A DNA stretch of 33,009 nt from CAZEBW01 sp964510205 (GTDB lineage: Bacteria > Chloroflexota > Anaerolineae > VGOG01), in contig CAZEBW010000039.1 in NCBI GenBank assembly GCA_964510205.1, positions 1-33,009 on the forward strand, in the 5' to 3' direction. Below, piece by piece: positions 1-6,923 of this stretch (position 1 is its first letter; each line of letters starts with the position of its first letter). The notes under the pieces were generated by a model. It was given only the letters and a program-made list of their open reading frames with translations, did no database searches and had not been told where the DNA came from. Made by a program: the position numbers and the translations under genes.

Positions 1-1562
1 ACGGCATCGCTCTGACGGTGACCGACCCCGTGCTGTTCAAGGAGCCCATCATGCGGGCTATTGACGCGGGCATCCCCGTGGTGGCCTACAACGCCGGCTC
101 CGGACCGGTCGAGGATGGCATTCCCTACTCTACATACGTGGGGATGGACGAGTACCAGGGCGGTTATCAGGGCGGCAAGCGGCTGGCGGCCTTAGGCGGC
201 ACGCGCGGCGTGTGCATCAACCAGCAGGTTGGGCACGCCGGTCTGGACAAGCGCTGCAAGGGCTTCAGCGACGCCATGGCCGAGGCGGGCATCGAGGCCG
301 AGGTGTTGGCCATCAGCGACGATCCCGCCGAGTCGCAGACCGTGATTTCGGACTACTATGCTGCGAACCCCGACACCGACATCTTCCTGACGCTGGGACC
401 GAATGGCGCCAACCCGTTCTACGCCTTCCTGGAGGACGCCGGCCTGGCGGCGGACGAGTTCGTGCACGGCACGTTCGACCTGAGTCCGGAAATCAAGGCC
501 AATATCGAGAATGGTACCACCTTGTTCGGCATTGACCAGCAGCCTTACCTGCAAGGGTACACGGCGGTCATGTGGTTGGCCATGGCCAATCGCTACGGCA
601 TCACTCCCGCGCTGCCCGTGATGGCCACCGGCCCAGGTTTCGTGGACCTGAGTAATGTGGGCGTAGAGCCAGACCCAGACGCGCCAGTCAACATCTACAA
701 TGTTCAGCACGCTTTGTGCGCCTGGGATTCTTTCTGGTGCGTGGTGCAGAAGGGCATCCAAACGGCGGCTGATCAGATGGACGTCAGCGTTACGGTGCTG
801 GGGCCGGACGAGTTCAATCTGGAGAAGACGGCCTCGCTCATTGACCAGGCAGCGGCCGCCCAGCCCGACGGCATCGCTCTGACGGTGACCGACCCCGTGC
901 TGTTCAAGGAGCCCATCATGCGCGCCCTCGACGCCGGTATTCCGGTGCTGGCCTACAACGCCGGCGCGGGGCCGGAGGCGGATGGCATCCCCTACATGAC
1001 CTATCTGGGGATGGACGAGTACCAGGGCGGGTATCAGGGTGGTCAGCGGCTGGCGGCCAAAGGCGGCACGCGCGGTGTGTGCATCAACCAGCAGGTTGGG
1101 CACGCCGGTTTGGACAAGCGCTGCAAGGGCTTCAGCGACGCGATGGCCGAGGCGGGCATCGAGGCCGAGGTGTTGGCCATCAGCGATGATCCCGCCGAGT
1201 CGCAGACCGTGATTTCGGACTACTATGCTGCGAATCCCGACACCGACATCTTCCTGACGCTGGGACCGAATGGCGCCAACCCGTTCTACGCCTTCTTGGA
1301 GGATGCGGGTCTGGGGGCGGACGAGTTCGTGCACGGCACGTTCGACCTGAGCCCGGAGATCGTGGCTAACGTCGAGAATGGCGCCACGCTGTTCGCCATT
1401 GATCAACAGCCCTTCTTGCAGGGGTACGGCTCAGTGATGATGCTCACGCTCCTCAGGCGCCATGGGATCACTCCTGCGCTGCCGGTGACGCCAACTGGCC
1501 CCGGCTTTGTGGATCTGAGCAACATCGCCATTGTGAAAGAGCTGGCGGGCGAGTATCGCTAG
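1..1562 (+). CDS. Double-module sugar/polyol ABC transporter substrate-binding protein (5' truncated)
   Basis: Extracytoplasmic binding protein of the ribose/inositol class (Peripla_BP_4 type), expected to deliver a sugar or polyol to the permeases encoded just downstream. The frame is open at the window edge and reads from base 3, so the N-terminus and signal peptide are missing; it ends with TAG at 1560. The protein contains two binding modules in one chain. The second begins near base 685 (NIYNVQHALCAWDSFW) and is complete; the first lacks its beginning. Both carry the same landmarks: TDPVLFKEPIMRA, MDEYQGGYQGG, GVCINQQVGHAGLDKRC, PGFVDLSN. The modules are exactly 289 codons apart and there is no second signal peptide, stop or frameshift between them. 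Family members normally have a single module of about 300 residues, so this is a fusion by duplication. Inositol as the ligand is inferred only from the neighbouring genes. Confidence 0.88.
   Translation, partial: GIALTVTDPVLFKEPIMRAIDAGIPVVAYNAGSGPVEDGIPYSTYVGMDEYQGGYQGGKRLAALGGTRGVCINQQVGHAGLDKRCKGFSDAMAEAGIEAEVLAISDDPAESQTVISDYYAANPDTDIFLTLGPNGANPFYAFLEDAGLAADEFVHGTFDLSPEIKANIENGTTLFGIDQQPYLQGYTAVMWLAMANRYGITPALPVMATGPGFVDLSNVGVEPDPDAPVNIYNVQHALCAWDSFWCVVQKGIQTAADQMDVSVTVLGPDEFNLEKTASLIDQAAAAQPDGIALTVTDPVLFKEPIMRALDAGIPVLAYNAGAGPEADGIPYMTYLGMDEYQGGYQGGQRLAAKGGTRGVCINQQVGHAGLDKRCKGFSDAMAEAGIEAEVLAISDDPAESQTVISDYYAANPDTDIFLTLGPNGANPFYAFLEDAGLGADEFVHGTFDLSPEIVANVENGATLFAIDQQPFLQGYGSVMMLTLLRRHGITPALPVTPTGPGFVDLSNIAIVKELAGEYR
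1..1562 (+). repeat. In-register tandem duplication, 867-bp unit, inside the binding-protein gene
   Basis: Bases 1-695 correspond to 868-1562 at a constant offset of 867 bp (289 codons). Similarity is patchy. The first 54 bases are identical, the next stretch of about 150 bases differs at many positions, and 211-428 differs from 1078-1295 at only about four positions, all silent. After that the copies diverge again. Such blocks suggest later gene conversion between the copies rather than one recent duplication. Confidence 0.9.
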
Positions 1563-1563
1563 A

Positions 1564-1627
1564 GGCAACAAGGCGACAAGGCAATGAGGCAACAAGGCAA
1601 CGAAGCCCTGATTGCCTCATTGCCTAA
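1564..1627. repeat. Octamer tandem repeat directly behind the stop codon
   Basis: Eight consecutive 8-bp units: GGCAACAA, GGCGACAA, GGCAATGA, GGCAACAA, GGCAACGA, AGCCCTGA, TTGCCTCA, TTGCCTAA. The last two are near reverse complements of the earlier ones, so the array can fold on itself. It begins one base after the TAG stop of the binding-protein gene and ends at the target-site duplication of the next hairpin element. Confidence 0.8.
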
Positions 1628-1635
1628 TTCCTTTG

Positions 1636-1723
1636 AGTGTGGCTAAAATCTGTGGAAGGTAGTAGCGACTTCAGTCGCTTGGAACGACTAAAGTCGTCAC
1701 TACCACAAGTTTTAGCCACACCC
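1636..1723. mobile_element. MITE-like nested-hairpin element with 10-bp target duplication
   Basis: An 88-bp non-coding element. Its terminal inverted repeats are GTGTGGCTAAAA (1637-1648) and the exact complement at 1710-1721. Inside lie two smaller hairpins built on CGACTTCAGTCG and CGACTAAAGTCG. It is bracketed by a perfect 10-bp direct repeat, AATTCCTTTG, at 1626-1635 and 1724-1733, as expected for a target-site duplication. No transposase is encoded, so it would move in trans. The right-hand duplication abuts the ribosome-binding site of the permease gene. Confidence 0.75.
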
Positions 1724-1746
1724 AATTCCTTTGGGAGGTGCTTGGT

Positions 1747-2751
1747 ATGACGACTGTTGCTGCCTGGCGGAGCCGCTTCCGTCGGCTGCTTGCCGAATCA
1801 TCCTTCGCAGGGCCATTGGCCACGCTGATTACCGTATTCGTTCTTCTTTCGCTGTTCGTCCCTCATTTCTTCACCTTGCGATCTGTATCGGGCATTGTAA
1901 ACGCTGCCACCTTGACGGGGGTAGTGACCATCGGCGTCACGCTGCTGATGATCTGCGGCGAATTCGACCTGTCGGTGGGCACGATGGTTGCGGCAGGGGG
2001 CTACCTGTTTGCCTTCAACACCATGAACGGCGGCTCGCCCCTGGCGGCGGTGCTGCTGGCGCTTCTTATTCCAGCTATGCTGGGCGCTTTGAACGGTTTG
2101 ATCTTGGTCTGGACCGGAATTCCGTCCTTCATCATCACCTTGGGCACCTCCTCCATTTATCGAGGAGCGGTGTGGCTGTTTTCCGGCGGCGTGCTGGTGC
2201 AGACGCTGGAGAGGCTGCCGGCCTACACGGTCTTCAATGGGCGCCTCGATGTGATCAACGATCTCGTTGAAGGGGCAAACTTTCGCACTGCTGCGTTGTG
2301 GTTGATGGGTCTGGCCCTCGTTTGCCAGTACTTGCTGACCCGCACCCGTTATGGCAATCACGTCTTTGCGGTCGGCGGCAACCCCGGCGCGGCCCAGGCG
2401 CGGGGGGTGAACATCAAGCGGATCAAGGTGATCAATTTCGCCATCTCCGGAGCGCTGGCCGGCTTTGCCGGGGCCTTGCTGTTTAGCCAGTACAGATCGG
2501 TGCGCGTTGCCACTGGCGCCGGTATGGAATTGAATGCCATTGCGGCTGCCGTGGTTGGCGGCACAATGCTCACCGGCGGAGCAGGGAGCGTTTGGGGCGC
2601 TTTGATCGGCGTGTTGTTGATCAGCGCTCTGCGCACAGGCGTGGTCTTACTCAACATTCCATTTGTCCCGGCTGACAACTTTCAGGCGGTGGTGGGTGCA
2701 ACCATCGTGGCGGCAGTGATCCTCAATCACTGGCTGCGCCGTCGTTCTTGA
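1747..2751 (+). CDS. Ribose-type ABC transporter permease (first of two)
   Basis: Inner-membrane channel subunit of a BPD_transp_2 (RbsC-like) importer, 334 residues, the usual family length. Hydrophobic segments run through most of the chain. Landmarks are GEFDLSVGTMVAAGGY near residue 75, TGIPSFIITLGTSSIYRG near 125, and the cytoplasmic coupling stretch GGNPGAAQARGVNIKRIKVIN near 210, which contacts the ATPase. ATG at 1747 was chosen over the in-frame GTG at 1738 because GGGAGGTG at 1733-1740 is a good ribosome-binding site for it and would overlap the GTG. It lies 184 bp after the binding-protein gene, with an octamer array and hairpin element between, and 21 bp before the ATPase gene. A second, different permease follows the ATPase, so the channel may be a heterodimer. 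Confidence 0.92.
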   Translation: MTTVAAWRSRFRRLLAESSFAGPLATLITVFVLLSLFVPHFFTLRSVSGIVNAATLTGVVTIGVTLLMICGEFDLSVGTMVAAGGYLFAFNTMNGGSPLAAVLLALLIPAMLGALNGLILVWTGIPSFIITLGTSSIYRGAVWLFSGGVLVQTLERLPAYTVFNGRLDVINDLVEGANFRTAALWLMGLALVCQYLLTRTRYGNHVFAVGGNPGAAQARGVNIKRIKVINFAISGALAGFAGALLFSQYRSVRVATGAGMELNAIAAAVVGGTMLTGGAGSVWGALIGVLLISALRTGVVLLNIPFVPADNFQAVVGATIVAAVILNHWLRRRS

Positions 2752-2772
2752 GACAAAGGAGAGTGGTGTGTT

Positions 2773-3534
2773 ATGAGCGATAATGGACGCGACACCCCTG
2801 TGGTACACATGGAAGGGGTCATCAAACGGTTTGGCACCATCACTGCGCTGGACGGGGTGGATTTCACCGTTCAAGAGCAGCAGGTCATGGCGCTGCTGGG
2901 CGACAACGGCGCTGGCAAGTCTACCCTGATCAAAATCTTGACCGGGGTTCACATGCCCGATGAGGGGCAAATCTACTTCGAAGGCCAACCGGTGAACATT
3001 CGGTCCCCGCGCGATGCCCGCGCCCTGGGGGTTGAAACAGTCTATCAGGATTTGGCGTTGGTTAATTTGATGAGCATTTCGCGCAATTTCTTCTTGGGGC
3101 GCGAGCTGGTGCGCAAGGTGGGCCCCGTTGACTGGCTCGATTTGCAGAAGATGGACAGCCTAACACGTACAGGACTGTCGGATGTGGGGATCGAGATCCG
3201 GTCGCCGTCTGAGAGGGTCGGGTTGCTTTCTGGCGGCGAACGTCAATCGGTCGCCATCGGCCGCGCCATGCACTTCGGCGCCAAGCTCTTGATCTTGGAC
3301 GAGCCGACCTCTGCGCTCTCGGTGGCCGAGACGCGCAAGGTGCTGAGGTACACTCTCAACGCCAAAGAGCGGGGGCTATCGGTTGTTTTCATCAGCCACA
3401 ACGTTCGCCACGTGTACCAGGTCGCCGACGCCTACACCATCTTGCGGCATGGCCGCAAGGTCGGCACCTACGCCAAGGGCGAGCTGACGGAGGACGATAT
3501 CGCCGATATCATCGCCGGCGTGCGAGAGTGTTAG
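2773..3534 (+). CDS. Sugar ABC transporter ATPase, single nucleotide-binding domain
   Basis: Cytoplasmic ATPase that would power the adjacent permeases. The complete set of ABC motifs is visible: Walker A GDNGAGKST at residues 43-51, Q-loop Q92, signature LSGGE at 152-156, Walker B LLILDEPT ending at 179, and switch H209. The product is 253 residues with one domain, whereas RbsA, MglA and XylG in ribose-type systems usually carry two domains in about 500 residues. It therefore probably acts as a dimer, like FrcA-type ATPases. AAAGGAG at 2755-2761 precedes the ATG by 11 bases. It lies 21 bp after the first permease gene and is almost certainly co-transcribed with it. The stop is followed by a 215-bp spacer containing an inverted repeat. 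Confidence 0.93.
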   Translation: MSDNGRDTPVVHMEGVIKRFGTITALDGVDFTVQEQQVMALLGDNGAGKSTLIKILTGVHMPDEGQIYFEGQPVNIRSPRDARALGVETVYQDLALVNLMSISRNFFLGRELVRKVGPVDWLDLQKMDSLTRTGLSDVGIEIRSPSERVGLLSGGERQSVAIGRAMHFGAKLLILDEPTSALSVAETRKVLRYTLNAKERGLSVVFISHNVRHVYQVADAYTILRHGRKVGTYAKGELTEDDIADIIAGVREC

Positions 3535-3608
3535 GCCGGCGCGGCCAGGCCAGCGTTTGCTTTCCAGTGTTCGCTGATCACTCACACCATCGGCTATGGA
3601 CCTTACCC

Positions 3609-3729
3609 GAGCTCTCCCGGAAAGTCCTTGGGAATGCTCCCAGCCCCCGTCCCCGGGGGCGTCGCCAGCGAAATCACCTCGCGGAAATCGCCCCGGGGAC
3701 GGGGCTCCGAGCACTTTCGGGGAGATCTC
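3609..3729. repeat. Long imperfect inverted repeat between ATPase and second permease
   Basis: A 121-bp GC-rich hairpin. Its outer arms are GAGCTCTCCCGGAAAGT (3609-3625) and a near-complement at 3713-3729 with two mismatches. The inner arms contain GTCCCCGGGG on both sides. ACCC occurs immediately outside each end (3605-3608, 3730-3733), a possible short target duplication. It could be a MITE-like insertion or an intra-operon processing or attenuation structure. Bases 3535-3608 show nothing further. Confidence 0.6.
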
Positions 3730-3749
3730 ACCCAAAACAGGAGGTATCC

Positions 3750-4748
3750 TTGCAAGCTCTGATGACCAGTTTGAGGCGGCTCCGCCTTAGGTTGGCTGAG
3801 TTTCCTGAGGTGGTGACCTTGGTTAGCTTCTTGGGAGTGTTTCTATTTTTCGCTGTCTCCGCTAAGCACTTCCTGACCCCGATCTGCATTGCCAACATCC
3901 TGACCTTCGCCAGCATCACGGGCATTGTCGTCGTCGGTGTAGCCATGCTGATGGTCTCTGGCGAGTTCGATCTGTCCGTCGGTTCAACCTTTGCCGTGGC
4001 CAGCTATGTGTTTGCCCTAAGTCTCAACGCCGGCCTAGCCCCCCTGCTGGCGCTCCTTTTGGCTTTGGCGGTCAGTGCTTTGCTTGGGTTGGTGAATGGA
4101 TTGATCGTCACCGGGACCGGTATCCCTTCCTTCATCACAACGTTGGGTACGATGTTGGCCTACCGCGGCATTGCCCGCGGAATCGGTGGCGCAGATTTCG
4201 CCTTCTACGCTGGCGAGAAACCGCTGCTGTTCACCGTGTTGAACGGTCCAATTGATGCGCTCAATGCACTCTCCCATCCCCCCAGCAACTTTCGCATCTC
4301 CATCCTCTGGTTCGTTGTCATCGTCATCGTCGCCTCTCTGGTGTTGATGCGAACGCGGTTTGGCAACTGGACATTTGCTGCGGGAGGGAATCCTGGCGCT
4401 GCCCTGGCGCAGGGTGTGGCGGTTAAAAGAGTGAAGATCATGAATTTCGTGTTGGCGGGATTTTTGGCAGGACTGGCCAGCCTGATGCAGTTCGCTCACC
4501 GTTCCAGCGTAGACCCTCTGCGAGGGGAGGGCATGGAGTTGATCGCCGTGGCGGCTTCCGTCATCGGCGGCGTGCGGCTCACGGGCGGGTTCGGCAACAT
4601 CATCGGCGCGAGCCTGGGAATGCTGTTGCTCGGTATGCTCGAGCAGGGCTTGGTGCTGATGCAGATCCCCGTCCAGGTTTTCCAGGCCACCGCAGGCGCA
4701 ATCCTGATTCTCTCGGTGGTTGCCAGCACTTATCTCAGTCGACAGTGA
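3750..4748 (+). CDS. Ribose-type ABC transporter permease (second of two)
   Basis: Membrane permease of the BPD_transp_2 family, 332 residues, paralogous to the product of 1747-2751. It shares the same landmarks: GEFDLSVGSTFAVASY, TGTGIPSFITTLGT, GGNPGAALAQGVAVKRVKIMN. The frame is open back to 3528, but that extension would translate the hairpin at 3609-3729 and resembles no permease. TTG at 3750 is preceded by AGGAGGT (3739-3745) at normal spacing; the next in-frame ATG (3762) is too far from it, so TTG is the preferred start. Sequence divergence from the first permease suggests an old duplication and a heterodimeric channel. Confidence 0.9.
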   Translation: MQALMTSLRRLRLRLAEFPEVVTLVSFLGVFLFFAVSAKHFLTPICIANILTFASITGIVVVGVAMLMVSGEFDLSVGSTFAVASYVFALSLNAGLAPLLALLLALAVSALLGLVNGLIVTGTGIPSFITTLGTMLAYRGIARGIGGADFAFYAGEKPLLFTVLNGPIDALNALSHPPSNFRISILWFVVIVIVASLVLMRTRFGNWTFAAGGNPGAALAQGVAVKRVKIMNFVLAGFLAGLASLMQFAHRSSVDPLRGEGMELIAVAASVIGGVRLTGGFGNIIGASLGMLLLGMLEQGLVLMQIPVQVFQATAGAILILSVVASTYLSRQ

Positions 4749-4895
4749 CAACAGTGGGTTTGATAAGCGACCCTGTGACCGCTCCAGTGAGGACAGACGA
4801 AGGGCGAAAGCCCCCTGCTACCGGAGTAGGTAAGCATCTGACTTCCTACAGGTGGGAGGGGATTTCTGCCTAAGGAGGAAGAGGATTGAGAAGCT
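4749..4895 (+). other. Intergenic leader with possible structured RNA ahead of the kinase gene
   Basis: A 147-bp non-coding stretch. It contains GGGC-GAAA-GCCC at about 4803-4814, a GNRA-tetraloop hairpin, then CTAC-CGGA-GTAG, or alternatively GTAGG pairing with CCTAC about 20 bases later; these two pairings compete. A strong AAGGAGG site follows at 4872-4878, 17 bases before the ATG. It matched no riboswitch class known to me (cobalamin, TPP, glycine and cyclic-di-GMP were considered). A structured mRNA leader is inference. Confidence 0.3.
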
Positions 4896-5762
4896 ATGAA
4901 GAAGCGTTATGCGAAGAAGTCTCCCCCAGACTTCCTAGTGATTGGCCACGTGACCAAGGATTTGCAGGAGGATGGTTACACCGTCGGGGGAACGGTGACC
5001 TTTGCCTCTCTGACCGCCCGCAACTTGGGCCAGCGCACTGCTGTGGTCACTAGCGCTTCTCCCGGTCTGATCCTCCATCCTCTTTACCAGAGCATCGAGC
5101 TGCTTCGCCTGCCGTCGCCGCTGACCAGCACGTTCCAAAATCTCTACTCCCCAGACGGGACCCGCATTCAGTATCTCCGCGCCGTAGCGGATTCGATCGG
5201 GGCGGAGGACATCCCCCCGGCTTGGCGAGAGGCTAGGGTCGTCCTGCTGGGCCCTCTGACCAACGAGCTGGAGGCCAGTATGGCCGCCGTATTCCCCCAT
5301 TCGCTAGTCGGGGTGACCCCGCAGGGCTGGATGCGTCGCTGGGATGGGGATGGCCGCGTCTTTCCCAAGTCCTGGGAGGGGGCGGTCGAGGTTCTGGATC
5401 ACGCCAGGGTGGTGGTCTTCAGCGAGAACGATGTGCAGAAGGACGAGGGCGTCATCCAGGCCTACGCACGAATGGCGGAGATTCTGGTGCTCACCAAAGG
5501 GGCCAGAGGGGCGACGGTCTATCGCCGGGGCGAGGTCCGCCATTTTCCCGCTTTCGAAACCATTGAGGTAGATCCAACTGGCGCGGGCGATGTCTTCGCC
5601 GCTGCCTATTTGATCGAGCTGGCGAGGAGCGGCGATCCCTACGCGGCGGCGCACTTCGCCAACTGTGTGGCTTCCTTCGTCGTGGAGAGGCCGGGCATAG
5701 AGGGCATCCCCACGCTGGAGCAGGTGGAACAGAGGCTCGCGCAGTTTCCCCGGCATCTCTAA
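4896..5762 (+). CDS. PfkB-family carbohydrate kinase
   Basis: ATP-dependent kinase of the ribokinase/PfkB family, 288 residues, cytoplasmic. It has the N-terminal glycine pair of the substrate site (G31-G32 within YTVGGTVTFAS) and the C-terminal anion-hole motif DPTGAGD at 226-232, with D232 as the predicted catalytic base. T. maritima carries a PfkB kinase in its inositol cluster (TM0415), and an archaeal PfkB member is a myo-inositol 3-kinase, so phosphorylation of inositol or a related polyol is possible; the sequence does not prove it. The ATG at 4896 was used because the nearby TTG at 4886 is out of frame. The gene sits 39 bp ahead of the inositol dehydrogenase gene, so the two are probably co-expressed. 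Confidence 0.88.
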   Translation: MKKRYAKKSPPDFLVIGHVTKDLQEDGYTVGGTVTFASLTARNLGQRTAVVTSASPGLILHPLYQSIELLRLPSPLTSTFQNLYSPDGTRIQYLRAVADSIGAEDIPPAWREARVVLLGPLTNELEASMAAVFPHSLVGVTPQGWMRRWDGDGRVFPKSWEGAVEVLDHARVVVFSENDVQKDEGVIQAYARMAEILVLTKGARGATVYRRGEVRHFPAFETIEVDPTGAGDVFAAAYLIELARSGDPYAAAHFANCVASFVVERPGIEGIPTLEQVEQRLAQFPRHL

Positions 5763-5788
5763 TTTCTAAATTCTCATTTCTAATTCTG
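5761..5788. repeat. Heptamer-like repeat behind the kinase stop codon
   Basis: Four 7-bp units, AATTTCT, AAATTCT, CATTTCT, AATTCTG, starting inside the TAA stop codon of the kinase gene. It is AT-rich, unlike the surrounding DNA. Architecture matches the other stop-proximal arrays at 1564, 23331 and 25777, although the unit sequence differs. Confidence 0.55.
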
Positions 5789-5801
5789 GAAAGGAGCGAA
5801 A

Positions 5802-6818
5802 ATGTCCACCAAAGTCAACGTCGGCATCATCGGCGCCGGCAGAATAGGCAAGCTGCACGCCGAACACCTGGCTTACCGAGTCCCCGATGCCAACATCCTC
5901 GCCATAGCAGACGTCTTTCTGGAAGCGGCTGAGAAGTGCGCGGCCAGCTTGCAGATTCCCTCAGCGGTCAAGGATCACCGCCAGATCATGGAGCATCCGG
6001 ACATCGAAGCGGTCATCATCTGCTCCAGCACCGATACCCACGCCCAGTTCATCGAAGAGGCGGCCGCTGCTGGAAAGCACATCTTCTGCGAGAAACCGAT
6101 TGACTTCGATCTGGTCAGAATTGACCGAGCTCTGGAAGCGGTGGACAAGGCGGGGGTCAAGCTGCAGGTGGGGTTCAACCGCCGCTTCGATCCCAACTTC
6201 AAGCGCGTGCGGGAGATGGTGGCGGCGGGCAAGATCGGCGCGCCCCACATCCTGCGCATCACCAGCCGCGATCCGCAGCCGCCGCCCATTGAGTACATCA
6301 AGGTCTCCGGCGGCATCTTCCTGGACATGACCATCCACGACTTCGACATGGCCCGCTATCTCATCGGCAGCGAGGTCAGCGAGGTCTACGCCGCCGGGGG
6401 CGTGATGGTGGACCCAGCCATCGGCGAGGCTGGCGACATAGACACGGCGGTCATCACCCTGCGCTTCGAGAACGGCGTCGTCGGCGCCATTGACAACAGC
6501 CGCCAGGCGGTCTACGGTTACGATCAGCGCGTGGAGGTCTTTGGCTCCCAGGGCATGGTGGCCGTTTCCAACAACACCCCCGATACGGCGGTGTACAGCA
6601 ACGCCGAAGGCGTCCACTCCTCGCTGCCCCTGTTCTTCTTCGTGGAGCGCTACACCGACTCCTACATCGCCGAGATGCAGGCCTTCATCGAGTGCATTCA
6701 GCAGGACAAGACGCCTCCCGTGACGGGCATGGATGGCCGCATTCCGGTGGTGATGGGCCATGCGGCCCAGAAGTCGTACCAGGAAAACCGCCCGGTCAAG
6801 CTCAGCGAGGTTGACTGA
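5802..6818 (+). CDS. iolG: Inositol 2-dehydrogenase (Gfo/Idh/MocA family)
   Basis: NAD-dependent oxidoreductase predicted to oxidise myo-inositol to scyllo-inosose, the first step of inositol catabolism, in the cytoplasm. The 338-residue length is typical of IolG. The N-terminal Rossmann motif GIIGAGRIG is at residues 8-16, the family motif E97-K98-P99 supplies the catalytic lysine, and DMTIHDFDM provides the conserved D175 and H179 of the active site. GFNRRFDPNF at 124-133 is also typical of inositol dehydrogenases. AAGGAG at 5791-5796 precedes ATG 5802 at good spacing. Genes for IolM, IolN and IolO downstream support the inositol assignment; on its own the family could also act on other sugars or cyclitols. 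Confidence 0.88.
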   Translation: MSTKVNVGIIGAGRIGKLHAEHLAYRVPDANILAIADVFLEAAEKCAASLQIPSAVKDHRQIMEHPDIEAVIICSSTDTHAQFIEEAAAAGKHIFCEKPIDFDLVRIDRALEAVDKAGVKLQVGFNRRFDPNFKRVREMVAAGKIGAPHILRITSRDPQPPPIEYIKVSGGIFLDMTIHDFDMARYLIGSEVSEVYAAGGVMVDPAIGEAGDIDTAVITLRFENGVVGAIDNSRQAVYGYDQRVEVFGSQGMVAVSNNTPDTAVYSNAEGVHSSLPLFFFVERYTDSYIAEMQAFIECIQQDKTPPVTGMDGRIPVVMGHAAQKSYQENRPVKLSEVD

Positions 6819-6841
6819 GCGCTGCCGTCAGGAAAGGCTTT

Positions 6842-6909
6842 TTGCCACGAATTTCACGAATTAACACGAAAAGGGAAATTTTAGTGAAAATTCGTGAAAT
6901 TCGTGGCAA
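6842..6909. repeat. Perfect 21-bp inverted repeat between iolG and the second kinase
   Basis: The arm at 6842-6862 (begins TTGCCACGAATTTC) is the exact complement of 6889-6909. The loop itself holds a shorter imperfect pair, CACGAAAA and TTTTAGTG. The left arm also shows a rough 9-10-bp periodicity of CACGAA. Very similar AT-rich sequence is scattered in many bacterial genomes. It lies just upstream of the kinase start and could affect its expression, or act as a partial terminator for iolG. Confidence 0.8.
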
Positions 6910-6923
6910 CTTTGGAAACCCAC

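Noticed and set aside
192..1406. Long open frame on the minus strand, 404 codons
   Set aside because: It is the mirror of the duplicated binding-protein gene; its internal repetition copies that of the sense gene and it matches no known family.
3528..3749. Longer N-terminus for the second permease, overlapping the ATPase gene
   Set aside because: It would translate the 121-bp inverted repeat into a proline/arginine-rich tail unlike permeases, and a good ribosome-binding site lies at 3739 for the TTG at 3750.
4749..4895. Known riboswitch (cobalamin, TPP, glycine, cyclic-di-GMP) or group II intron fragment
   Set aside because: Isolated look-alike strings are present, but the conserved cores of these classes are missing; retained only as an unassigned possible structure.
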